From Chamaecrista fasciculata (lineage: Eukaryota > Streptophyta > Magnoliopsida > Fabales > Fabaceae), in assembly GCA_003254925.1 (NCBI GenBank), contig QANZ01019865.1:94407-158406 (forward strand): a DNA stretch of 64,000 nucleotides, in the 5' to 3' direction. The notes under the pieces were generated by a model that saw nothing but the letters and a program-made list of their open reading frames with translations, was not told the origin of the DNA and did no database searches. Both the position numbers and the translations under genes were made by a program. Shown here one piece after another: positions 45,275 through 58,475 of this stretch (position 1 is the first letter of the stretch; the number at the start of each line of letters is the position of its first letter).

Positions 45275-47463
45275 TTTTTTTTTTTTTTTTATATGTGAGG
45301 GGGACCAATGTCCTTGTGCAGACACATCAATGGAGACCCATTATTGAGTATAGTCTTTAGAGAGATCCATATATGTCCCTGCTTGTAATTTCCTTGCTAA
45401 ATTATATTTAATCAACGCCAAATCTGAACAATTAATTTAATTACACCACTATCTGTTATAGGGCACTATATACAGTACATTTTATGCAATATTATTTTAC
45501 AATGAAGGATCACTATGTATATAGATATATATGAGACATCTCAGAAATTAATGGTACAGAGACATACACATCAATAATGCAGAAATAAGAGCAATAATTA
45601 ATATAGAAAAACAAAACGTTATATAACATTTTGTACTGTTAACACTAGAATGATATATATGAAGAAGGAGCTTTACAACTAAAAAGGCAATTCTGAAATT
45701 AGTGAGCCAAAAGTCAAGCACCTATAGTGAGGCTATCCATTTTTTGGATTGCAGCCTTCATCAACTTTCCATCAATAAGAAGTGAAAGGAGGTAACCAAG
45801 AAAGGATAAATGATAGGAGAGAAATTAAATTAGGAATTGGGAGTTTGGATAATTAATAATGAGGGCAGTGACCAAAATGGATTGCATAAAAGTGACTTGG
45901 GATAATTTAAGAAACATTTCAGGTTCAAAATTTTGTGAATGGAATATATTTTCATTGGAAGACTTTCTCATCATAATCAGATACGCAATGCGGGTCGAGT
46001 CTAAGTTAGTCGGAGTGAAGCCTTACAGACTGATAGGGAAATAAAAAAAATTAATTAGGGTATAGTGTAGGGTTGAGTAGGAAATTGTGTTAGTATTGGG
46101 TTCATTTGTAGCCATAATTGGAGGGTTTAACGAAAAATTAAACTTGTTTATTTATGTGTGATAGCATCTTTCGGTCAGTAACTAGAAATTAGTATATTTT
46201 TTTTGAGAATATTAGAGATAATTTACGTGAGTTTTGTTTGTATCAATAAAGTCTTTTCTCTCAATTTAAACTCGGGAAATTATCCACCAACTATACTAAA
46301 CTTTATCAACAGAGAAATGAATCTTTACACGTATGAAACAGAAGGGTATTTTCATGAAGTTTTGGAAGGATGCTGGGTGTAGCCATCCATGTCCTCTTCA
46401 ACTCAAGCACAATGAGTGGATTCCAACTCCTCTTCAACCATATTATGTATAGCTTAGATTCACAAAAGTAGTAGTGGGTTTCCCTTTCACACACCTAACC
46501 CTCTTTCAAAATTTTTTTGAAAAAAAAAATTAAACCACCCCATTAAACTAGAATTAGAATCCCCAATTATATATTCAAAGATTTATTAATATAGTTAATT
46601 AGAATTTAGATACCCCTCTTCAATTCCACACTCTAATCTTTGATATTTGATTGAGGTGGGCTCTGCCAAATCTGATTGCCCAATAGTTTAACCCAGCATC
46701 TCCATTTGTGTGCAATTGGTGCCTCTGTTTAGATTATATAAATTGATGCAGCTTTTAATTCTTTAATTGGGAGGCATGTTAGAGTTAGAGGATCAAGATC
46801 AAACCCATTTCTTTAATTAATGCTTTAACAACCTTGCTAAGTGCTTCTGGTAGTTTAATTAACACCCCCACATCTATTCTTTCAGCTTTTTCAACATTTT
46901 TAAATTCAAATATAATCATCAAAAAGAATACGATTCAGATTTGGACACTTGCAAGCAGTAGGTACCTATTATATAGTAATTAGTATATATATATTATATA
47001 TATGTTGCAAGCAGTGTGGCAGCCTCTTGGCCTTTCTCTCTTTTAATTAAGGCTGATTAATTATAATTATATATATTAAATTAATTAACCCAACGCCTAT
47101 ATCTCTTTGCAGGCATTTGTCTGACAAGAGGGTGAAGATGGATGTCCTGTAGGGAAGATGGGAGGTACTCATACTATCCTACAAATCTCAATCAATCTCA
47201 ATTAATTAATTTAATATCCTATTTAAGTTAATTATTGATGAGATTGAGTTTAAATTAAACCACCATGACCATGTGATATGAACTCTCCAATTGGTCTCTA
47301 AGATCTAGGTACTTGTAATGGGTTAACTCAAAGATGAGAAGATGATTTTATGATGAGTTTTTGATGTTGAAGTCAATCTAAAAATACTCAAAGTAGTAGT
47401 AATATAAGTGAATTTAACTAAACCATACACGAACAGAAGATCACACATATATATATATATATA
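45275..47463. other. Intergenic, nothing recognised
   Basis: AT-rich. Open frames such as 45859-46044 and 46306-46494 have no family signature. No RNA gene or element could be supported. Confidence 0.4.
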
Positions 47464-47770
47464 CTAGGGGCGTTAGGGCACGCAAATATGTATGTAGAAT
47501 AAATAAGGGACTAAATTGTTAACTTAGTAAAGAAAGAGAGACCAAATAGTAAATTTTTAGGGCACACAAATATGTATGTAGAATAAATAAGGGACTAAAT
47601 TGTTAACTTAGTAAAGAAAAAGAGACCAAATAGTAAATTTTCTCTTATTTTTAATTTCATAGACTATAATTTTAAGCATGGACGACCAGAAAAAGGTAAA
47701 GCCATATAATATAAGATATATAAGACTATTGAAGGACGGTTAAGTCATTTCCATATAAGATAATCACTAC
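47464..47770 (-). mobile_element. Helitron-like 3' end with internal tandem duplication
   Basis: On the minus strand it ends GCGTGCCCTAACGCCCCTAG followed by T, related to the terminus at 17139-17168 but with half the hairpin lost. An 84-bp unit from AGGGCACGCAAATATGTATG is repeated head to tail (47475-47558 and 47559-47642). The remainder matches 16985-17110 in reverse. The 5' end was not located. Confidence 0.5.
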
Positions 47771-48732
47771 TAGTAGAACTCACAAGAAAATAATTATAAC
47801 AATTTGGGCAATGCTATAAAAACTCATCATTGTTATAACACTCCATTTCTTATTTCTTTTTCTCTCCTAGTTTCATTTAGCTTAGCAAAATAAAATAAAA
47901 GAAACTATTAAATCTGACCATACACAAGACGATGTGACAATAAGAAAGTAGGATTGCTTTATCAATGGAGCTTTTCAAATCAAACCCCTAACAATTTTGA
48001 TATTGACAAGTTTAACTGATTCGACATAAGTGAGGGCCGATTGATTGAACTGGCGTGAGGACTGACTAAAAATGCTAGGGTAGTATTAGTAGTAGTACTA
48101 GTACCCTCATTAACTGTCTTATTAGCTAGTTTGGTAATAATAGATTCCAGTAAGGAAAATACGAAAGCAGCCAAAACAGAAACATGGCGTTCATAATTAC
48201 ACCATGAGCCTACATGGAGTTTAGCTTCTTATAGTATAAAGTTTTCTAGTACTGTGTACCCTTTGAACAAAATTATTACAATAGGGTCACTCGTCCACAT
48301 CATCATGATTTACAAAAGGGAGCTTTTTTACTAGATAGAAGAAAGAATAGTATACTATTTGTGTAGTACACACTACACATAGTGGATTTATTAGTCACAC
48401 TTGGATTTATTGGGTTGTTTAATTAATTTTGTTGTTTTCGTATTACGGCACATATATGATGGATCACTCAGAATTAATGATAAGGATTTGCATGAAAAAC
48501 TTGTTTTGTTTCTTTGCTTGAGTGGCCACTTCAGTTCACCCAATTAATGGAAGCAAATCACAATACTTTACCAAGAAACATATAGGAGAAGAACAATCCA
48601 TTCAAACTCTTTCTCACTTAGAGACAAATGCTTTTTCCGTAAAGATTCATGTATATTAATTGTGCCGTAAAATTAAACTTTCTTATCCATCCAAATTCTC
48701 TATGTATGTGTTGAAAACAAATTAAAGATATA
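47771..48732. other. Intergenic, nothing recognised
   Basis: AT-rich. The minus-strand 64-codon ORF at 47980-48174 has no family signature. Confidence 0.4.
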
Positions 48733-49246
48733 TTGGTCAAATTGTGTACTCTTACCTTATATGTTTGATTTGAGGTAAATTTTAAGTTAGTCATTTATCT
48801 ATTTTTTTTTTCATAAAATTGGTCTTAAATATTTTTACAATTTTTTTTAGTTCCAATAATTAAATGTGTCATATCTCTCTTATTTCGAGTTTGAATACAA
48901 CAAGTTTGAAGCTATGTGTTATTTTTTACGAACTCTTTTTCTGTCCAATTGAGGTGATCAATAAAAAAAAGATTAAATCGAATCTCGATAGTGAATAGTT
49001 CATTTTATGGTCAAACGAAAAAAAATTGGTCATATATCTCTCATTTTAAGTTCAAATGTGACGAATTTTTTTTACCCAATTGGAACCGTCTGTAAATGAG
49101 GCCGAATCGAGTTTAAAAATGGGTTTGAGACTAAAAAATAAAAAAATTATTAAAACACATAGGACTACTTTTACAAAAAGAAAAATAGATAAAGGGGTGA
49201 ATTGAAATTTACTTCAAACATATGAGAACAAAAGGGCAATTTGACC
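48733..49246. mobile_element. Diverged foldback MITE, TTTTGGTCC-related
   Basis: ATTGGTCAAATTG and ATATGTTTGA at the left recur inverted at the right (CATATGAGAACAAAAGGGCA, then CAATTTGACCAAT). The interior keeps the family's GTCATATCTCTCTTATTTCG, GAAGCTATGTGTTATTTTT and inverted TGGTCATATATCTCTC segments. The target duplication is not evident. Confidence 0.6.
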
Positions 49247-50226
49247 AATATGTATATACATAGGCTTATCCATATATGATCCATTCTCTTTAGCATTATT
49301 TATATACAATCCTAATTAACAGGTTTTACTGTACTGTAAATTTCTTGTAGTTAAGGGTGTCCTGAAAAGTGAAAACTCTCCTCTGTGTTTAATTTATATG
49401 GGCAGTAAGTTCACAGTCAATTTAATTATATTGTATTTGGTAAATTTCTTGGTATCTAGCTACTATTTTTTCTGTCTTTCACTTTCACTTTCACTTAATT
49501 TAGTGTCAAACTAATTAAATTAAATAATCTAGAATTCTTCTTCGAAGTTCCATCATACCCTGTTATCCATAACTCTCTTTGAATAGCAATATTCACGACA
49601 TCAACATATATGTTAGGATCAGATCACGTGAAGTGTTTTGGGATGAAGTATTCTTAATATACAACACATATTTTATATATATATATATATAAATGTGAAA
49701 ATCATAATTATTTTATACAAAAAAAATCTTAAATTATACTACATTACATTACATTCTAAATTTATTCATTAGACTTACATTTGCCCGTTCACGTGTTTAA
49801 AATTTCGTTGGTCGAACAATTCAAATATGATAATGTGGCATTGTTCGTTTTTGCCACAGTTATAATTAATGTTGTTTGTTATACAAATATATCTTAGAAA
49901 CATGATAATTTTTGTGTTTGCAATTAATGTTGCAAGAGAGCTTTTCATGTGGCAGATGGTGAAAATCATTTTCAGTCTTCATCATACGACAAGTACAATT
50001 CAGAGGAAGACGAATTGAAGGTTGACAATTAATGAAAAGGCATTTGCAAATTGCAAGTGATGACTATAGCTAGCTACATCTCTTCGTCTAATTTCACCAT
50101 ACACATGTGCATGCAAACGTGTGAACAGTGACTAACTAATAAAGCTTAGTACAATTGATAGATAATTAATTAAGTTATTCCAAATTTATAATATATATAA
50201 AAAGGACTTTGTTAATATATAAATTT
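49247..50226. other. Intergenic, nothing recognised
   Basis: AT-rich, with (TA)n at 49675-49692. No gene supported. Confidence 0.4.
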
Positions 50227-50645
50227 TGATAATGCTTTTGAACTCTGCCTTCAATGCTCGAGACTTGCATACGAGAGAGTCTCTCCGAGAGCCTCATAAG
50301 GAGGGTTAGGTCTCTTTTTGTGAGCTTCCAACGCTCAAGTCAATAGTGTAACATTATAGTATCTCAATGTGTCCTAATTACCCAATAAAGCTTCTTATTT
50401 ATAGAGTGTCTAGAGGTCGCTTTCATAAGGTTATTATTGTAGGGTGGTTCTCAATTATTCTGTAGATAATCATGTATGCACATTAACGAATTGTTTTAAC
50501 GGCTTTTAAGGTCATTTGGAGATGACGAGTCTATTCAAAGGAAGTAGAAAAGATTAGGCTTCTTATAGAATATTTGTGGACCTACTATTCACGGTTATTA
50601 TATATTTAGGCCAAGGGCCAACCATTACTAATTTATGCCTCATCA
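50227..50645 (-). mobile_element. Degraded solo LTR related to the LTR at 20675-21279
   Basis: On the minus strand it starts TGATGAGGCATAAATTAG and ends AGCATTATCA. Shared landmarks are CAACGCTCAAGTCAATAG (against CGACGCTCAAGTTAGTAA) and a TATA region TCTATAAATAAG. No gag, primer-binding site or second LTR adjoins, and the flanking pentamers differ. Confidence 0.5.
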
Positions 50646-51030
50646 GATGTAAAATTCACTTGATATTTTATAAAAATAATTAATTAGTCTTTGACTATCA
50701 ATTGAAAAATAATATCTAATTCTTTAAAAAAATATAAACTGTGATGGAAATACTATAGACACTCACACTATTTCATATATAGTCCATAGAAGAGAAAATC
50801 TATGACTATATATGTCTCTTTGAGCTCTCAAAAGTCAAAATGATGAATGGAACGTTACTATTATATCTATTTTGAAGACAAGAAGAAATTAATAAAAGTG
50901 ACAGAAATAATTCAATCCCACCCTCCTTCATCACCAAATTCTTGGAATAATGGTGGTACTACTTTCAATTAATTCCCTTCACTATATCATCTACAAATTA
51001 AAAAAAGAAACAGTCTCTAATTAAGTCTAA

Positions 51031-52869
51031 TTAAATTGATCTCTTTCTTTTCCACTCCACCAAAAGCCTCAAGAAAATCTCAACCTCTGATGGATCTTGC
51101 ACAGTGTAAGAAGCCTCTGTTTCTTTGGGGACTTTAGAAACAAGAATCCCAATCCCTTGATTCCTATTGCGTAAAACCTTAAAAGCATCCTCGTCAGTTC
51201 GATCATCACCAATATAAATGGGAAAAACATCATTAGAATTTGCAAATCCTAGTGACTCCAACAAGAACTCAAGTGCTTTGCCTTTGTCCCATTTGATTGT
51301 TGGACGAATCTCTAACACTTTTCTTCCTTGTGTGAGCTTCAGTTTTGGGTAATCATTAAGTACTGATTTTACTTGTTCACCCAATGCACTCCAGCTCTGT
51401 ATAAATTAATGATAGATGATGGGTAAGTAATTAATTACTAATTAGCAAAATAGGAATTAATTAAATATATTGAAGTTTGACTGGTCACCTTTTCGTCAAC
51501 ACAACGAAAGTGCACGGACAAGCAAAACTTGTTATTCTCCACCTTGGCCCCTGGGACAGATTTTGTTTTTTCCACCAAGATTTTGTACACCTGGAAATAA
51601 AAAATATGACAATGACTATGTTAATGTCATATCATATATATATATATATATACAGGGTATATCATCAAAATGAGTTTTTTTTTTTTACTAACAAAGTATT
51701 TTTTATACATATGATCAGAAGACAAAGTGTATAACTAACCTCGTTGATCATGGGCAAGAATTGACTCGCAGGTTGGAAGAGGATTGCTTTATTACCCTGA
51801 AACAGCAACAACATAAGAAAATTGAGAAACTTGACAGAAATTAGCATTTATTTGAGTAAGTTTTCAATTTTCATCCATGAATCTGATTGATCTTACTTTC
51901 TCAGAACTTTTGGTTTTCGTTGGCCCCTTGATGTCCATGCCATGGCTGCCTGCATAGTACAGCTCAGCCAATCTTACAAAATTATATACCTGAAAAAAAC
52001 AGAGAAAATGTTTTAGCTTCATACTTAAATAGTCCAGATTCTTTGAATTTGGTTCTCTATATCTTTCTGTAATTCAGAGAGAGGGACGAGAATGAATAAA
52101 TTTTAAAGAATAGAGGATCCAATTTTAATAATTAACGACTCTGTTATTTTGTTTTGGTTGGGAAGAAAAATGTACCTTGTCTATGCACCTTCCAGTGACG
52201 ATGGCCGTAGGAAAATGTCTGGCTATATCTCTTACCGTTGCTCTCATCTGATTCAAATTAAATTAAAAACACAAGGAGATTAATGAATGAATGAATTAAT
52301 CAGAAAAAAAAAGGAAGAAGATATTATTGTATTAATGAATGAGAACAGAAAATAAAATTACCTTTCTAGTCATGAAAGCTTTCTCAGGGTCTGCAACAAT
52401 GGGGGATAGAGTTCCATCATAGTCCAGAAAAGTTACAATTTTTTTGCCTCTTGCTTTATATGCTATCTCATCAAATACGTCAATAGCCGAAGGATGATGA
52501 AGCTGAAACATTCAAATTTCAAAAAGGAGTCAAAACAGAGTGTATGTGATATAAAATATAAATAATATGTATGTATATATGATGTGTGCTTACAATCCAA
52601 GAATTATGATCTGGGTTTTCTTTGACACGTGTAGGAGAGGAAGCTCTCATTGAATCAATCCATGTGTTAACTACTTTAGGTCCTCTTTTTCCTCCATCAT
52701 CATCAAGTTCAAGTCTTTTCAATAATTTCTTCTGGGATTTCCCAAGAAACTCACCCAAAACCGCCATGGATTCCGGCGAGTTTGAGAGGGACATGATGAC
52801 GGAGATGACGGTGTTGAGGCGTGATTTGGCAACAGGAGCCACCACATTAGTAATATTCTGGTTGGTCAT
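51031..52869 (-). CDS. TPP: Trehalose-6-phosphate phosphatase (EC 3.1.3.12)
   Basis: Seven exons join in frame on the minus strand: 52869-52594, 52502-52362, 52247-52176, 51989-51897, 51796-51740, 51590-51489 and 51396-51031. Introns are GT-AG, and the protein has 368 aa, the usual plant TPP length. It removes phosphate from trehalose 6-phosphate, the sugar-status signal. HAD-phosphatase motifs are present: [15 protein letters not shown] (nucleophile and acid Asp, about residue 117), IVTGR (about 157), the SHGMDIKGP block, and [13 protein letters not shown] near the C-terminus (Mg-binding acidic pair). The first 90 residues, up to NSWI, are the variable plant-specific region. No synthase domain is present, so this is a stand-alone TPP and not a class II TPS. 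The ATG at 52869 is used because the upstream in-frame codon is TTG. Plant TPPs act in cytosol, plastid or nucleus; no clear transit peptide is seen here. Confidence 0.95.
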
Positions 52870-53039
52870 CTTCAAAGTTATGATTTTTGAATAGAGAATA
52901 AAACAGAGAAAAAACAGAGAAGAAGAAGAAGAAGTATGTTATGGGTATGGAGGAGAAGAAAGAAAGAAAGAAAGGGGCTTTATGGGAAAGAAATGAGAGT
53001 TGGATTGAAGTGAGAAAGAAAGGAGGGGTTTGGGATCAA

Positions 53040-53047
53040 TTTATAAA
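53040..53047 (-). promoter_or_regulatory. Likely TATA box of the TPP gene
   Basis: TTTATAAA lies about 175 bp upstream of the TPP ATG. The predicted leader between them is rich in TTCTT/CTTTC on the coding strand (GAAGAAGAAG and GAAAGAAAGAAAG on the plus strand), as in many plant 5'UTRs. Confidence 0.55.
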
Positions 53048-53137
53048 CATAGGTTTGTTTGAAGGCACAAGGCGACGAAACAATCTCTTGTTTTCTATGG
53101 CTATTGTACTTTTCGGCAACTATACTAAATATGAAAG

Positions 53138-53334
53138 GATAAAATTCCCTACATCCTTGCTATCAAGTTCTACCCATCATAAGTCTTGATTACATTTTCT
53201 CTTTTCAATGATTGGTCATGCAAAAATATTCTCTCTCTATCATGATTGGTCATATATAAAATTTGTGCCACCTGTCAAATGTTGATTGAAGAACTTGATA
53301 GCAAGGATGTAGGGAACTTGATGTAAGTTTTGCC
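53138..53334. mobile_element. Small foldback MITE upstream of TPP
   Basis: TTCCCTACATCCTTGCTATC on the left recurs inverted on the right (GATAGCAAGGATGTAGGGAA). TTGGTCATGCAAAAATATT and TTGGTCATATATAAAATTTG lie between them. It ends about 270 bp upstream of the TPP TATA box. Its right half also occurs at 14860-15000. Confidence 0.7.
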
Positions 53335-55798
53335 CAATATAAAAATGGTGGGACCACCATGATCCCACACTACCATCCCTTTTTAAATTTCTTTTTTTGG
53401 TCTACATTTATTCAATTATGAGGGAGCCTTTTAGACTGTAGTACCCTAACATTTTAGAGTTTCATGTACATAATACAACCACCTCCTCCATTTTACTTTT
53501 TATCTTTCCACGGTTAGAAATAATATTAATTCCTTTGCTAGTTTGTAGGCATTTTAAAGAGTAGAATATGTGGCCTAAAGATTAAAAAATGCTACATACC
53601 TAAAGTTAAAAATTGAATCTTTTCCATAAAAAAAATTGACTCTTTAACATTTGATTAAGGATAGACAAATTTTTACCACTTGATTACACGTTTAAGTTAT
53701 TCTTTTATATTCTATTTGATTAGAGAAACTTCTGCATTATGTACAAGGCTCGCACCATGTTTGAAGAAAGAGAGGAGAACCATCATGTTGGATTATTTTG
53801 TGGATTAACATTAATTAATCACAAATATTAATCTTAAATATAATATATGTATATTGAGTTGTCAATTTTTGTTGAAGTATTGCTTAATTAGATTTGATTA
53901 TATTTTATTTATAGATATAATAAAATCATTTTGTGATAAGTTAATTTGACTTTTAACTCATTCAAGAAAAAGATTCAACTTGCTAAACTAATTTAAATAT
54001 CAGTGGTCATATCTTATTAATAATATAATACCGACTAATATATTACTATTTAATAATTTAATTGATAAATATTTCCCCCTATTTATTTGTGTAAAACTGG
54101 TGTTGTAGGATGTGTGTCTATCTTGAAACTAATCTTTGTAGCCTTAATTGTATTTTAAAGGCAGAAAATATATTTTTGCATGAAATTTACATGAACTAAA
54201 CACTTTGTCCTAAAGTATTCTAGAAATTCAAACTAAATTATTCTTTCTAATTCAACAGTCGGAACAAGTTTGACTTGACTTTTTGCATACTAATTATATG
54301 CGAGTGTTTAGTTAACAGATTGATTTTGTGGTCACTCGTGCTTAATAATTAGCTAGTTGAGTAACTTTTCAGAGCAACAAACTCAGAATTGTAGTGTTTC
54401 AAAATTAACTTTCACAAGTTCCTCTAAAATTGCATACGTATTACAAGCAAATCAAATTCATTATAATATAATTGACTTTCTCAAGTAATCAGAAAGAAAA
54501 AAAAAATGCTAATCCATTATTGCCATTTCAACATTGCACCCTCTACAACAACCCCCCCACCCCCCAAACAAAAAAACTAATTATATTATTATATCATGCA
54601 TTTTTTTTGTCGTACTATATATATGGCAATTCAGAAATTAAAAATAGACCCTATGTATCACTGCTTGTTTGGTCCAAGTAGTAAATAATTTGATATTGTC
54701 CAAGTAATATTCTAAATTTGAAACTTTCTAAATACAATTATCTCCCGTAAAAGACTCTCTTATTGATACTGGGTTTGTTATCTCCGGTATAAGACTCTCT
54801 TATTGATACGGAGTTTTTTAAGAAGATTGTTACTCCCAAGTCCCAACTATCATAATTGTCTAATAGCTTAAGTTATTGATTACTCTTCATCTATTTAAAG
54901 GCACCTCTTATTTTTAGAAAGATACATACACTCATTTTTTCACTTGCGTATATTCATTCACTCTCTGAACTACTTACTGACCATGGTATTGAAAATTTAC
55001 GAGACTCCCACCCCATCCTAGTTTTTTTTGTAAGTGTTCATATATTCGATTACTCGAGATCAAAGTCTTGCTTAGAGGCAAGTTTATCACCTACTATAAC
55101 TAGTTGCATGACGCAGGTCGAATCCAAATCAGTCAAGACGAAAAAAAAGATTGAACTGCAAATATTTAAAAAAAAAGAACCTATATATATATTATATGTG
55201 GTTGGAACCAGAAAATTAAATGATCCAAGCATGAAGGACCAAATGAATTAAAACCTCAAACCGCCCCTTGTATGGTTTCAATGAAACAAGCAGCTCCAAA
55301 CCTAACTTGTATTGATAAATATATGAATATGGCATGGTGCCTTCAAAACCAGGGGCATCCTTCCCTTTTTCTTCCTTAATTCATTTCCTTCTTGGGTAAT
55401 GCATGTTGTTAGGCTACTTAATTATATACATAACCCTCTTAATTAATTAATTCCTTTTAGCCACTTCATTTATGCACTCTATTTCCTCGTCAAATAATTA
55501 ATCATTCCCACGCCATCCAATTATTGATCTTTACTTTTCATTTGACAGCACCATATCTTAAAAGCGCCATTCTTAAAATTTAGCCTAATAAATAATATTA
55601 ATGGCTTCTCAATTATTTTACACACCTTTTTTTTTGGCCTGATTATTTTACACACCTATAGGCTACATATTCACATTCTTTACATTCTTAGGAACACGGA
55701 ATATAACTGGATATTAGATTGGGGGTTAGATTTATATATACATACGTGTTTATATTATTATAAACTTCATTAATAAAAATAAGACAAATAAGTCAACA
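53335..55798. other. Intergenic, nothing recognised
   Basis: AT-rich. The only structure is a two-copy tandem of about 45 bp at 54741-54818 (AAGACTCTCTTATTGATACT against AAGACTCTCTTATTGATACG). No gene supported. Confidence 0.4.
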
Positions 55799-55980
55799 AA
55801 GGCTGACCTAGTTGGTAAGGAGTCGACTCATAACCCACAAGGTCGTAAGTTCTATTTTCACTGTCGATGTGAGGACTTTATTAATAGGCAATCTGTAAAC
55901 TTTCATTGAATCTAGAGGCATGCTCTGTTTTTAGTGAGCCCCCGAGATCCAACTCACATAAACTTTTGTTTACCAAAAAA
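55799..55980 (+). mobile_element. Probable tRNA-derived SINE
   Basis: The head AGGCTGACCTAGTTGGTAAG resembles an A box and GGTCGTAAGTTCT sits where a weak B box would be. It ends in ACCAAAAAA. Words such as GACTTTATTAATAGGCAATC and CATGCTCT recur in the decayed copy at 23480-23690. No exact target duplication. Confidence 0.5.
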
Positions 55981-57220
55981 TGACATACAGGAGAGTATAT
56001 AAAAGACTACCCCTCTTCCTTATTTAGTTATTTTAATCTTTTTCCGTTGTCTTATAAAAATAAATTGGATCTTTTTGTTCTCTTAAGTTTAGTGATGATT
56101 TTTTTTTAGATCTATATATTTATAATATTTTTTTTTGAAAAACATTCTGTTCGAATTCTATACAACAATTGAGAGCTAAACATTTACATATGTTGAAAAA
56201 GTGTTCACTCATTCATTATATTAACAGAGGAGTTTGTGACTCTGATCTATAGTATCTACAATTTTAAAGAAAACTATTTTTATATGTAGGAAGTATAATA
56301 TAGTAATAATTTTATTGGCACTACTGAAAACAATAATTTTTTTTTATACATTCTTCTATATTATTAGAATGCAGTTGTCTAATTTATTGTAAGTGTTGTT
56401 AAAACTTTTGTTTATAATATGACTTGGTGAGATTTGTTTATCTTTTTGTGAAAAAGAGTTTAAAAATAATATTTTGCCCAACTAGTAGGAAAAAATTTAA
56501 ATAAAAATTGTGATTAAAAAACTATGACAAACATAAAAAAAGTTTATATATTTTTCCCATAAATTAATTAACCTTTACATGTACATAGCCAAATTGGAGA
56601 CTACAAAAATATATGAAAAGCGGATATACTAGTATTAATACCACACCAATTCACTTTCTCGTTGTCATTCATTCATTATTTCTTGCAAAAAACAGTGAAT
56701 CTTTTTTTTCTTTTGATTTTTTTCCTTCAAAAAGAAAAGAACAATGGGGATTAAAAATGGAAAATTGTAAAGTTTAGTTGCGTTGCAGAATACATCTGGA
56801 AACGTAGATAAATTGCATTTGGTTTGAAAATCAGAGAGCATCTGTTGAATGTTGATGGATGAATCTGATATAATGAGAAGTTTTTTTTTGTAGATTCCAC
56901 AATTAATACTTTACATTATGTACAAAGAGACAGAACGTTACAGAGTTTCAAATGGTGACGCTAGGCTTTTTCTTCCATATAGGGGTATAGATTTTCTCCT
57001 CAATTATTGTTCATATCCAATTATATATAAAATTTAAACTAAAGAATATGTTTGTTTTCAATTTTCAAAAAGCTTAAAAAGTATATAAGAAGAATATTTT
57101 TTATAATATTTCAGGCACACAACTTTTCACCATCAAAACATAATTTCCCCAGGGAAATGTATTATACAGCTCAACAAGTTTCTCAAATATTCAAAATAAA
57201 TTTCAATTATTATTTTTTTT
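55981..57220. other. Intergenic, nothing recognised
   Basis: Very AT-rich with several T runs. No gene, RNA or element could be supported. Confidence 0.4.
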
Positions 57221-57541
57221 AGAAAACACATTATTTGGTCATTGAATTCATATCAACAAATTAGTCCTTGAATAATTAAATACACAAGAACAAAGTATTG
57301 CAATTGTCAATAATTGTTTTCTATAACGATTTGGTCCATAAATTCAAACCATTTTATACATTTTGGTACTTGAATTTATATTTTTAATCTTTAATTTTTT
57401 TTTTGTGATCCTTGAATTGACTCAAAGATTAAATCATTGTTGATTGCATATTTTAGGACAAAGTCATGTATTTTAATTATTCAAAGATTAATCATTGACA
57501 CGATATAAATTCAAGAATCAAATAATGAGTTTTTTTTTTCA
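57221..57541. mobile_element. Foldback MITE with CATTATTTGGTCATTGAATT arms
   Basis: The left arm (ATTATTTGGTCATTGAATTC, then TAGTCCTTGAATAATTAAAT) is inverted in the right arm (TTATTCAAAGATTAATCATT, then AATTCAAGAATCAAATAATG). The target duplication is obscured by T runs on both sides. Confidence 0.65.
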
Positions 57542-58049
57542 AATATAAACAATATAATATTTTATTGTGGTTGTTATATGTATATAAAGGCCAAATATCT
57601 CTTCAACTGTAAAAATTGATTAATAATTTTCTACACTTCTATTGTATCATTGTATGTACAAAATTCAGCTTTGCTAAAAAAATCAACCCCTTAGCAATGT
57701 GTATCTATAAGGTATGTTTTATTTATTCATTTTACGGTTTAAGTAAAGAATAATATTTACTTTTTAAAAGTTCTCATAATAAGAATGAAATTCTTTCAAT
57801 TAAACTATCTTTGACAATACTCAAATTAAAGTTGATACTTTAAGATTAAATACTTATTATTATAATCAACTACTTATTAATATACCATGAAATAGTAAAA
57901 TGGTATTGAAAACAAAAACAACAGGTGACTAATATATAGTGTTTTGTTTGTTTGTTTGTTTGGTTTTTAAGACTTGGTCTCACTAATGTGATCTTTATTT
58001 GTATTACACAATTGGTTGTAATATGAGAGTGTTTTAATAAAAATAACTA

Positions 58050-58466
58050 GGTCAAAGGGTCATTTTAGTCTTAAATATTGGTAAAATATTTTATTTTGGT
58101 CCCAGATTATTGAATTTTTTCATATTTCTCTTGTATCTCATTTCAAGTTCAAATGACTTGTTAAGAGGAACTCATAGCTCTGAATTCATCGCATTCGAAC
58201 TTGAAACGAGAGAGATATGATCAATTTTGCTTATTTGACCATGAAATAAGAGATCTGCTTTTAGGACCGATTTGACCTCTTTTGCTAACGACCCCAACTG
58301 GATATAAAAATTACTCTTTGAGAACAATACGTAGCTCTAAACTCGCCAGGTTTGAACTTGAAATAAGTCATATTCAATAGTTTGGTATCAAAATAAAACA
58401 TTTTGCAAACATTTAGGACCAATTTGAATATTTTGAAATATAATGGACCAAAATGACCCTTTAACC
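58050..58466. mobile_element. Foldback MITE, TTTTGGTCC family, 9-bp TSD
   Basis: The ends GGTCAAAGGGTCATTTTAGT and (right) AAATGACCCTTTAACC are inverted and flanked by identical AAATAACTA (58041-58049 and 58467-58475). The core has AAGTTCAAATGACTTGTTAA, TAGCTCTGAATTCATCGCAT and CCAACTGGATATAAAAATTA, shared with 18634, 22203 and 43629. Confidence 0.9.
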
Positions 58467-58475
58467 AAATAACTA

